Below the pieces are notes generated by a model that saw only the letters and a list, made by a program, of their open reading frames with translations, did no database searches and was not told the DNA's origin. A program made the position numbers and the translations under genes. A stretch of 64,000 nt of DNA, from positions 23,401,695 through 23,465,694 of the forward strand of contig NC_091143.1 in NCBI RefSeq assembly GCF_041381155.1, in the 5' to 3' direction. Within the stretch, counting starts at the first letter, position 1, and each line of letters starts with the position of its first letter. Origin of the DNA: Argopecten irradians (Eukaryota > Mollusca > Bivalvia > Pectinida > Pectinidae). Below are positions 38,078 through 49,600 of the stretch, piece after piece.

Positions 38078-38455
38078 ATGTTAACTGTAAAAAAAATAAT
38101 TGCAACGCACCATCTGGTTGCCAATGGAGATCTTAAGATCCAACAAGGACAAACCTTGTCTCAAATAAAGCATCTTGAAAAAGAAATCAATGTCTGTATT
38201 CTGGTGGGCTCTGGCGATAACCCAGGTCCCTGGTTCTTAGATAAAATCGCAGAGTCAGTTTCAAAGTCACAGCAGAACTTACCTTCGTACCAATCTGATT
38301 AAAATCAAACCTTCGATTACGCTCTGATACTCTACACTTTACTGCAGCGTAGAGTATCAGAGCGTAATCGAAGATCTGATTTTAATCAGATTGTACCTTC
38401 GGCAACCACCAAATGGAAGCAACAACATGTGAATTTCAATAAGATTTAATGCAAA
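38078..38455 (+). pseudogene. Unidentified decayed ORF split by a hairpin insertion
   Basis: An ORF starting at 38078 reads QGQTLSQIKHLEKEINV and SGDNPGPWFLDKIAES, then runs into the hairpin at 38288. With the insertion and one target copy ignored, the frame stays open for about 15 more codons to a TAA near 38450. The composition is more protein-like than most ORFs of the window, but I recognise no family. Sequence up to about 39300 may be related non-coding remnant. Confidence 0.3.
38288..38393. mobile_element. 106-bp hairpin MITE with 8-bp target duplication
   Basis: CCAATCTGATTAAAATCA at the left pairs with TGATTTTAATCAGATTG at the right, and CTTCGATTACGCTCTGATAC pairs with GTATCAGAGCGTAATCGAAG. 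The insertion is flanked by TACCTTCG at 38280-38287 and 38394-38401. An 8-bp duplication suggests hAT-type transposition, which is an inference. Confidence 0.9.
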
Positions 38456-39641
38456 TCGAAAACAACCAGGAAATCCATTTCGAAAATGGGTGACAAAATG
38501 TTGAGGGATCGACGTGTACTTGATCACATGTGATTCGATACATTTGTTAAGCACATACGCCTTATTCCATCGTGGAGCTTTGCTTTCCAGATTCCTCCAG
38601 ATTCAGAGCCTAGAGCCTTAGAAAAAGGGAACAGAAATGAGCTGTGTCAACGTGTTGTCAGAAAATGACTTAAACCGACAGCATGTTTTTGATAAAAGTA
38701 CGATTACACTCACAAAGAATTCAGCAATCACCTAAAACGAATCAAAGGTTAAATCAATGCTCCTCTCGTCACCTCAACCTAGGACAACTCTCCATCTAGA
38801 TTGTTAGGTCATGGGTTATCAAAACTCTAGATGCGTCTGTAATTGTGGTAAGTAATATGGTGTTTTTTCTTCCACGAGAGACAATTATTTGGAAAGAGTT
38901 GCTGCCGTAGCCACAAATAAGCTATCAGAAGAGGGTACCGTTGCTATTGACCCCTCCACGCCCACTTGTTTAAACGGTTAAATCCAAATGAATTAGACTA
39001 ATGCAAAGAGAGACTACTATCTGGCCAAATTTGTGGATTCAAAACCATAGACACAAGTTGACAATTGAGCAAACAGGTCAGCATATGAAGGGGAACTCAT
39101 TGAAAGACATTGTTTAAGGGGATAACCATTTCAAGAGACAAAACCCGCCACTGACTTGGCTGAAGTATATTGCTTCCCGATCTCATGGGACAGGAATTCA
39201 GTTGGCAAGAAAGAACATTTGAAGAGGCCTAATGAGTACACTTCCCTTAGAGTCCACATCTGTCCTGGAGCCGAGATACCACAGTATTATAAAAATGAAA
39301 TATATTGAACATCCCAAAGTGTTAAATGTTCAAATTCACCTGAAGTAACTTGGTAATATGTAAGAGAAACTGTGACGGTGACACATGTTACTGTTTAAAG
39401 TAAAACGGGACTACTTACAATAGGCACCCTTCAGATCGACTGCAGTTCCATAACTTATGTTGCCCACATAACCTTCATTTTGGATTGACGTTTACTTTGC
39501 TATTGGTTGTGCTAGCTTGTATAACGCCCCAAATAATCTGTTCATCTATCACATTTAAACAAAACCAATCACATTGAAACAAAAACACAAAAAAAAAACA
39601 CTTTTCGTAAGAACTTTGACATTTAGTTTGACATTGATGAC

Positions 39642-40006
39642 TTAAAGATGCTCCACCGCTGACAAATGGTATTTTTTCACTATCAAAAATAGGAGCAGAC
39701 GATTTTGTATTTTTCTTCAGTTATAAAAGTTGCTTCTTTTACACCATAATACCACCATTGAAAAGTTTGAGCTTCTAATTTTACTTCAAGTTAAAAATAT
39801 GAAAAATAATTAATTGCATCCCGAAAAAATTCCGTGGCACTATATCTTCTATAGAATGAAGTAATGATTGCGCATGCACCAAAGGTGAAATAAATTATTT
39901 TATGTTATTTTTGTGTTAATTAGGCATATATTTACACGATTAAACACCAATTATTGTTCAAATGATGAATATCATTTATTCTCTGTCGGCGGTTGAGCAT
40001 CTTTAA
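39642..40006. mobile_element. TTAA-bounded TIR MITE (GATGCTCCACCGC), copy 1
   Basis: The termini are TTAAAGATGCTCCACCGCTG and CGGCGGTTGAGCATCTTTAA. A second copy, about the same length, lies at 53248-53611. Non-coding. Confidence 0.85.
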
Positions 40007-40369
40007 AGAAACCTCATCTATGGACGACACTTAACATGCACTGCATTCATACATATGTAGTTATATGAGATATAACATACCTTCACAATCACAATACTTA
40101 AAACATAATAACACACACCTTCAGATTGATAATTTATTTTCCTCTTCTATGTTGACATCAGAAGAAAAAGAAAAATCCACACAAATACAATAACATCATT
40201 AAATTAACTTTACAGTGGTGCTTCACATTCGTTTGATCATAAAATGGTAACAAATAAAATTAAAGTTTAGTGATATTGCTACATCGTAGTGATACATGGT
40301 TACAATACGATTTAGATTAGTGGTTACTGCATAGAGGGACAACTCAATTAAATGGAACTGGTTTATAGA

Positions 40370-41205
40370 ACAGCTGGATGAGTAGCTGTTAAAATGCTAA
40401 ACAATAATTGGCGGTGACTGTTCAGAGAACAACCAGATTAAGGTGACTGGTCAGGTAACAACCATTATGGAGTCAGATGAAACAACCAGATTAGTGACGA
40501 CTGGTCAGAGGAACAACCAGATCAGTGGTGATCATGATTGTCAGAGGAACAACCAGATTAGTGGTGACTGGTCAGAGGAACAACCAGATTAGTGGTGACT
40601 GGTCAGAGGAACAACCAGATTAGTGGTGACTGGTCAGAGGAACAACCAGATTAGTGGTGACTGGTCAGAGGAACAACCAGATTAGTGGTGACTGGTCAGA
40701 GGAACAACCAGATTAGTGGTGACTGGTCAAGAACACAGATAGGAACAAAGACACAGATTAGTGGTGACTGGTCAGAGGAACAACCAGATTAGTGGTGACT
40801 GGTCAGAGGAACAACCAGATTAGTGGTGACTGTAGGTCAGAGAACAACCAGATCAGTGGTGACTGGGAGGAACAACCAGATTAGTGGTGACTGGTCAGAG
40901 GAACAACCAGATTAGTGGTGACTGGTCAGAGGAACAACCAGATTAGTGGTGACTAGTCAGAGGAACAACCAGATTAGTGGTGACTGGTCAGAGGAACAAC
41001 CAGATAAGTGGTGACTGGTCAGAGGAACAACCAGATTAGTGGTGACTGGTCAGAGGAACAACCAGATTAGTGGTAACTGGTCAGAGGAACAACCAGATTA
41101 GTGGTGATCATGACTGGTCACAGGAACAACCAGATTAGTGGTGACTGGTCAGAGGAACAACCAGATTAGTGGCGACTGGTCAGAGGAACAACCAGATTAG
41201 TGGTT
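40370..41205 (+). repeat. 31-bp minisatellite, about 25 copies
   Basis: The unit is AACAACCAGATTAGTGGTGA plus CTGGTCAGAGG. Most central copies are exact at 31 bp. A few carry small insertions or deletions (40735-40760, 40830-40875, 41100-41120), and the first units (40330-40500) are eroded. It lies between the convergent 3' ends of the two genes. Spacing without unique spacers rules out a CRISPR array. Confidence 0.95.
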
Positions 41206-42969
41206 GTTGATTTTTAAATTGTGGATAAAGAAGTGATGACTACATAGTTTGTCTGACAACGAGAGAAGCAGCAGCATAAACAACTATATATTGGTGGTGA
41301 CTTATTGGAAGAACAAACAATATAATGGGGGCTAATTACAGGGATGATCTGCATAAAAAACAACAACTTAAACATTCCAAACAAATTGCACGTAAGATAT
41401 CACATAATATATTGATATAATATAATAAACATCATACATTTTGGTTGTACTTGAATGGTTTGGCTTACAACAACATAACAAAGTACAATTGTTAAAAATA
41501 GATTTACTAAGTAACAAGCATTTTTATTGGCTTAAAAATATGTCATCATCTCATGGCGTAAAAAATGATGTTTTTTTGTAATACCATCTCTATAGGGATT
41601 GGATTTCGCTTTTATGTTAACCATGCTTGTATGGAGCGATTCCTCTAAGAATATATTCTATGAGGCGCGTATGAAAAACAACAATTAATATACACTTAAT
41701 GTTTCGTCAAAATGTAAACAAAGCCATGTGTCTCTTTTAAAAAAGTACCCCCTTTACGTTGCATAGAACATTTTCATACGCAAGTTCAAAGTTCAATGTT
41801 ACGTACCATACAGTTATGGTAAACAAAATCGGCTAGTATTTACGTATAGTGAACAAGCCTAGCAAGTGTAAATATATTTGTATGAAGCATCAGCATAATG
41901 ATTTCATAAAGAAAAAAAGAGTCCTAAAAAAATTGAGTGTGTACTCTCATCACATTACTTTTATTTTTCATTTACAGCTGATTATTGTGTTATATTTCCA
42001 TGTTGACATACAAAAATCTATTCAAATAGGCAGATAATTTCCATTAACAAATGAACGGAAATGAACATTCCATTCTTGTATCCAACATTAGAACATTTTT
42101 GTACAACGTTTGAAGTTCAGCAATACATATCTCTAATCAAACAATATAAAAGTGTTTTATATTACTTTTGCCATTTTAATGAAAATTAAACTTTTTGGAC
42201 TTTTAAATAATTTGACAGAAGTCGAAGAAAATATATATTGAATTATACAGATTTTAAATCCTCACTGACAAATTCAGGTGAAATATATTGCATATATCTA
42301 TATCTTTATTATCACAGACTTTGCATGCAATGTATAAACAACAAAGTTAAAACTTACTAGGCTAGCTGAAAATATATCATATAATTATACGCTTTTCATT
42401 TATTTGTGTCTGTAATGTAACTGTAATTTATAATTTCTAAATACATGTGTATGCATTCATAATCACTACTTCAATTTGTATCATTATAGACATTTTACAT
42501 ATTTTAAATAAATTGTTGAGATTTAATGATTCAAAAGAAAAGTTCATATTTCATTAGAAATTAAGAATAATTAAAAGCCCATAATTATCATCCTAATATA
42601 TGAAATGTTATTGCATACATGCATAATTTATATTTATGATCAAATATCAAAATTAAAGCGGCATGATCGAAATGATGCCATAAAGAAAGAGTAGGCTGTA
42701 TGAGTGACCATTTGAAGGCTTTATGAACTACTGATAATAGTATGGTAAATGGTCTTATCAGCAAGTCTACAAAAGCATCATAAGGTATGTACATGTATAT
42801 CATGATTGGAAACTTTACACTAATTCGTATTCATACCACGGTTCATAATGTTGACACCATTCAGGCCAACAAGAGTGTTTAATAACAAAAATAAAAAGTT
42901 AACTTTCAAAGTTTAACTCAATATGTGGGTCATTCTTTTGCTGATAAGAATGCCACTGATTGATACACC
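41206..42969. other. AT-rich region downstream of both genes
   Basis: Apart from the dispersed repeat at 41598-41690, I see nothing recognisable. The minus-strand gene's 3' UTR should occupy the right part. A reverse-strand AATAAA (plus-strand TTTATT at 42399-42404) is a possible poly(A) signal, 566 bases past its stop. Confidence 0.4.
41598..41690 (+). repeat. Dispersed repeat, copy 2
   Basis: This is a partner of 30612-30700. Confidence 0.55.
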
Positions 42970-43689
42970 TTATCTAACTTGGCGTCTCACAGCTGTCATG
43001 CTTTTTGTTGTAGTGTGGACTTGCATCATTTTCGACAGCAGGATTCTGTGTCTACAAACATCAAAATTAAAAAATACTCATTAATACAATTGAATCATGC
43101 AGGTATTGTATACTGCAGGTTGATTAAGTTGAAATCAAAGAATATCGATAAAGATGTCTTGATAAAACCAGAAAGTCAAATGCTTTCTTTACACAAGGAA
43201 ATTTCATCCAAAAACATTTTTTCTAATAAAACTATTTTCACATTTTTTCAAATTCAGCTAATAAAACAGTTTAGGGATTAAATCATCATCAATTAGGGGG
43301 AGATAATATACATATAGTATTGCAATACAACTGAAAAAAAAAACATTAAAGGGAACAATCTTGTATTTAATCAGAATTAAGCAAAGGGGAATAGGGGAGA
43401 TAATACTGCGCTACAGTTGAGAATTAAACCAAATAAGGGAAAACGCTCAGCCATCCGAGCCCAGCTAAACCTACTTGTAGACAATCTAGTATGCCATTAA
43501 TTGAACAACTGATATAGGAGAAAAAATTTTAATACTGTACTTACTTTCCACCATTGATCACAGCCGTGCCTCGATTCGCTGACTTTAGGAAAGCTTTCTC
43601 AATCTTCTTATTGTTCTCCTCTGAGTAGCAGGTCCAGCCTCCGTATTCATCCTTGTACTGCCAGGTAGCTATCACATGCTTTTCAACCT
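42970..43689 (-). other. Exons 21-22: C-terminal WWE domain
   Basis: Exon 21 encodes VIATWQYKDEYGGWTCYSEE, NNKKIEKAFL, with the two family tryptophans (1208, 1217) and the acidic position. Exon 22 finishes with LLSKMMQVHTTTKSMTAVRR, matching the family's ending (M.Q.N..T....VRR). TAA at 42972-42970 follows three residues later. Confidence 0.85.
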
Positions 43690-46600
43690 CTAAAATAACA
43701 AGGTATAATATTTTTAGGATTGTTTGAGGTTTTTATTATTGCTAACCCAACATAGCATGACAATTTTTAACATCTTACCATCTAGATAGACCTGTATACC
43801 AAATAAAATGTTCCAATGACTCCTAGCAATGGAAAGAAAAATAAGCCCAAATTTTTCTTAAATTGGGTCAAAAATAGAGGAAAATTGGGGTCAAATGTAG
43901 GGGTCAATGATAAAATGTACAAATTTAAGCAACATCCTGTCTTACCTAGACCAATGCACCAAGGCTGAAATTTACATACCTTATAATTAGGAGATACAGT
44001 CTGTAGAAATATTTTTTTTCTAAATTATAATAAAGGTCAAAGACTTAATCGATAGCCTAGAACTTACCTGCTGCTCCTGTATCTGTTTCCATACTTCTGT
44101 CCTCTGATCTCTCCCCTGATGTGACAGTGGGCGTCGCCCCAATGTTTGGTATATTTTGTCTCCCTGACATGGTTGCAGTGGGCGTTGCCCCTATATTTGG
44201 TATATTTTGTCTCCCTGACATGGCTGTAGTGGGTGTCGCCCCTATATTTGGAATATTTTGTCTCCCTGACGTGACTGTATTGGGCGTTGCCCCTATATTT
44301 GGTATATTTTGTCCAGTAGTGGAGTTTCCTTCTGATTGGCCAGGACCACTCTGACTAACACGACTACTGTTACGATCTACCCTCAAACCTATTATATTGT
44401 CTGTATGTCTAGTTTGGTGTGACACATTTGTAATATTTTCACCATCATCTGAAATCATGATAAAAGAAAAAAATGACTATACACTGATATGTTTGTATAA
44501 AGGTAATGTCATTTCTGTCTTTATGTATTACAGAGTTATCTTTCTTTGTAGTGCTATCTTACTAAAGCATGCCACTAGAGATTTAGCACAAACCACCCAC
44601 CCGCGTGTCACATTATACTGACAATGGACGAAGAGTTTGTTAGTAAGGAGGACCACCAATTTACCAGAATTAAACTAAGACTAGAAGCACTTGTAGACAG
44701 GTGTAGGGATTCTGCTATTATTAACTTCCACGATTGCAACCCTTGATGTCTATAGACATTAAATGTAAATTGAATACATTTCATTCCCCTGTTGGACATC
44801 AAACAACAGGTTCGGTGGTGCAAAAGAGATATGGAAGGTGAAATTTCTGTAAGATGAATTATATACTTCAACAGGGAACTTTCTGTTTTATTCTATGAAG
44901 AAGGTACAATAAAGAAAGAACATCTAATGAGACTAATATATACAGACCAGTAAGACTAAGAATATGTACTTCTAACTCCCGTATGCTGGTCTACAAAATG
45001 CCCAGGTGTCTGTTCCAATGATGACCTACCTGGCGGTTTTCCTGAGTGAGGCAGGTTGTTTTGTAAGTTGTTATCAGGAGATATTTCTGATTGAGTCCTT
45101 CTAGAGGAATACTGGTCTCCTGAAGACCCGTCTATAGACCCTCTGGGAATCTTTTCAGAGTGTCCTGATATTGAGGATTCAGAGGGAGTGATGGTTTCTA
45201 CTGATGATGTATTCCTTTGATTAAGTCTATTTAACTTTGATATATAGTCCTCCTCTTCCATCTCTTCGTTCTCTCTTCTTCCTGTTTCTCCCATTGTAGC
45301 ACCACCTGAATCCCCACCTGGTGCACCACCTGAGTCTGTACCTCTAACACCACTTGTGGCTCCTGTACCATCACCTGATCCTCCACCTGTAGCACCACCT
45401 GTTGCCCCGAAAGTGTCCCCACATGTGGTGCCACCTGTGTAAGAGGCCTGCATCATCATAGCTAATTGTTCAGATGGGTCACTGAAAATAGATTTAAACT
45501 ACATTTATTATTTTATCAAAATAAGACAAACTTCATATCTGTCTCACCACAAGAAGTGTTGATGAGATCGTTTAGTACAGTTACTGTACAAGATTTTTCT
45601 TCTGTGCATGTCAAGATAAAATAAAATAGGTCATAGTAACCTACTTTTAGTACATATGACACACTTCCTCATGCAGTGTAACATATGTGACCATATACGA
45701 CATTCCACCTTCTATCAACATAGGGGATATAAGTATACTTGAAATAGATCAAAGTAAAATGTAGGTATAATATAATATAGGTCACAGTGACCTCATTAAT
45801 GTATATGATAAAAGCTCTGCCTAGCTTTACATGAAACCTACAAGGTCCAGTGACAAGACAAGTGGGAGAGAAAGACCAGAGAAGCTAATTATGTGCTGTC
45901 AGAGTATAATGGATAGAAGGAAGGGATAAATGCATCCAAAAATAAAGCCAACAAGATTATTAACAATTTGCAAAAGAACCAATAGTATTTCAATTTTTCC
46001 AAGGAACATTTCAACAGTACATTTATGCTAATTTTTCCACCTTACAAAATCTAACAACATGAATGACAAAGGAGAGAATTGACACATACCATATCATAAC
46101 TTCAAATTTGTTGTCACAGCCATAATTGTGATCAAGAATTTGTTTGTTTGGCCACCGCACCTGTAGAAATAAACATCAATGAAAAGTATCAGGCTCAACT
46201 CAGATTAAAGTTATAGAGTCAAAGTATCAAGGTTTCTTCAGGTTTTATTAAAATATCACAATTCACATCATTCAACAGTAATCAAAATGACAAAATTACT
46301 TATTTTTGTGTATGTAGTCATCTTGCGCAAAGAGCACAACAAAGATAATTGTATATGTATGCTGGGACCAAATAGCGTTTTCAAATGATGTAGCATGGTG
46401 CAGAAAATGCATTTGATCTGATGTACAGGTGGTATAAATTTAAGGTCATTCAAACATAACCCTTATGGGATGTTGGCAGATCCTCTTTTGAACAGAGTGA
46501 ATATAAGGATCTGTATTTTAATCACATTGGCATCAGTAGCACTTCAAACATGCCAGGTAGATGATTGGGATCGAGGACAATGTTAGTGTTTGTTTTTGAT

Positions 46601-49600
46601 TGAATATAGCATGGAAAAGTGACATTTTATTGTGATTGTACTTAATCTATTACCATTTCAAACTACTGTTTCAGTACTTCACATTAGTCTATGCACAGAA
46701 AAATATCTGATTATTGAAACTATCGATAGTCTGGCGTATTATCGGCTAGTTGAATTTTTCACTGATTAATCCAATTGAGACGCATACAATCCCAATATAT
46801 TGATAGTCCAATGTAATAGTATACCCCTAATACCGTATTCTACCCAACAAGCGGCCATGGCGTATACAAATTGAAAAGAATGAAAAGGTGCTAATAGAAC
46901 GAAATTGTATAGCAAATCTATACATTTTTGTGTAGTTTTGGTCTTAATTTATGCCTGGGCAGTTGAAATCAAGGCCTCTAAATGGGGAGGGGCGCTTATA
47001 GGAACATGAGCGCTTATTAGGTCGAATACGGTAACTATAATCATCACTTCAGTTAATGTGTACATTCAGGAACACTTACCAGTAATGTTTTGTTAGGGTA
47101 CATATGTATCACACTCCCAAAACTACCTTCCCCACCATCTATGTTGCCTTTCTGCCAGTCAGGACCTATACAAAGGAGAAGGTACGTTAAGACTCGAATA
47201 TGGCCCCAAAATTAATTCTCCAGTAAAGAACAACATATTTTGCAATATAACAGTTCAATACATTTGCTAACACATTACATCCCGAAAATATCCCGCATGT
47301 GCCAATTATATTCACTATGACATCATCAACATGCAGTTAATTTCCCGCCATTTTTCACAAAAATCCTTGAAAAATCATACTTTTTGAGTGGTTTTCTCTA
47401 AAAATGAATGTGGCCGCCTTCGTGGAGCAGAAAGAGATTTTCACAGAGATTTATCCATGCAAAATATAAAGTTGCTCCCAGGTGGCGGCCAAATCCATTT
47501 CAAGCCTTTTCTAACCTAAAGATGATGAATTTCTAGCAAAATTTGGCGAGAAGAGGAAAATCATCAATTTGATGATGTCATAGGTGGAGCACATCGTGTA
47601 CATGGTTATAAAAAGTTATGTTCTGATGAATGGCAAGTATGAGAGTATTTATTGATGTGAAATTGATATTGATCGGAGTTAATATTTTTCGGCCTGAAAA
47701 ATTAAGGCCAAATACTGGTCCTATCATATCTACTCCTTTAGTAATCAATATCTTTGTATCAGATGATGTTATCATGTTATTTTTTTTTAGAATAATTTAA
47801 TATGAATTTCTATTATAAATAAGTTGGTGAACAGTACACCATATTGGAGCAAGATTTTAAAGTAACTCACATATGCTATGATGCTTAATTTGTATATATA
47901 ATATCTAAAGCATGGTACTTAAGGTAATCTAGAATTTTACAATAATTTGGTAAAATGCTATATGATACACACCCCTTCTGACCATACATCCTATTTGGAT
48001 GGTCTCCCCTGGATTTAGGATGCGAGGTTCATCAACTGGTATCACATCAAACTTCCCATTTTTACCACAACAGTACTGGTTCCTGTAGCCACTGTCCCAA
48101 ATCACCCACAGCCAACCTGGAGGTCAATAGGCTAAAGGTCAAATAGCTAAATATGCATATGAAGGCCATAGCCATCTTGGGTTTTACACTGACATGAAAA
48201 CATTATAACACTGAAAGGAATATCTCAAAACAATTTCAGATCAATTTTACTGCTGTTTATAGACCATGAATTTGAATGATCACAGATCAATCATCACTCT
48301 CATTTTTTATGTAATTAGTCCTTCAAAACCTTACCATTAGATTTAACAACGACACATTTTATCATTAGCCTTATAGCTCACTAATTAAATTTCATCAACA
48401 GACATGTACATTGTAGCTCACTATATGTAAATCATAAAACGGACAGACACCTAAGCTTCTCTGTTTGATATGCCAAGGGTTGCACACATTTATTACATAA
48501 AGTGTCTACGTATGTACGAATGTAAATAAGTTCTAATTTAAGACAAATTTTAACTACACACCATTTTGATATGCCTTTCTAGTCTATAGATGAACTAAAT
48601 AAGCCTTCAGCGATCGCAACTAATTATAGCAAATGACCAAAGGGATCATTCAGACAATACGCATAGATATTGTCCCTTTAGTTTATCTGTATGTTCTAAA
48701 TGTGTTCATTGTTTATGTTTTTGTGTACGTCCATGACCGTCCTTACATGTAATTTTATTTGACATGTTCTTCTTGTGTCTTGACAAAGGGGCAGATCGCC
48801 TTGAAAATTCGACAATCTTTCGTCCACACTGTTAGAATTACTTCTTTGCCCTATATATCATAGTTCACTAAAAGACTAACTGAGTGATGGCACATTGCTT
48901 ACAACAGTAAGCTTACCATGAGACTTATGACTAACTGTATCAAAGATTACTGTAAGACTTATATTGGCTCACTATAGCAAATCTTACTGTTAGACCTATG
49001 GCTCACTACATTACAGCTTCCCATTAGACTTATGACTCAATATATCAAAGATTACTGTTAAGACTTATATTGGCTCACTATAGCAAAGCTTACTGTTAGA
49101 CCTATGGCTCACTACATTACAGCTTACATTTGTACAGCTACTTTTACTTTGACTCACTATATCAAAGATTACTGTTAAGACTTATATTGGCTCACTATAG
49201 CAAATCTTACTGTTAGACCTATGGCTCACTACATTAGTACAGCTTATTTAGACTTATGACTCACTCAAATACATACTATAGCAAATGTTGCTATGCTCAC
49301 TCATACGCTCTGATACTTTAAGACTGTTATATTGGCTCACATCACTTTTATAGCAAAGCTTTGATAGCAACTTACTGTTAGACCTATGGCTCATACATTA
49401 CATTACTAACTTATGACTCACTATATCAAAGATTACTGTTAGACTCACTATAGCAAACTCACTATGGCTCACTACATTACAGCTTACCATTAGACTTATG
49501 ACTCACTATATCAAAGATTACTGTTAAGACTTATATTGGCTCACTATAGCAAAGCTTACTGTTAGACCTATGGCTCACTACATTACAGCTTACCATTAGA

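Noticed and set aside
40370..41205. Regular repeats that could suggest a CRISPR array
   Set aside because: Units are head-to-tail with no unique spacers, and the surrounding genes are animal genes with introns.
44121..44354. Plus-strand ORF with GVAPIFGIFCLPDM repeats
   Set aside because: This is the antisense shadow of the 51-bp coding repeats of exon 20.
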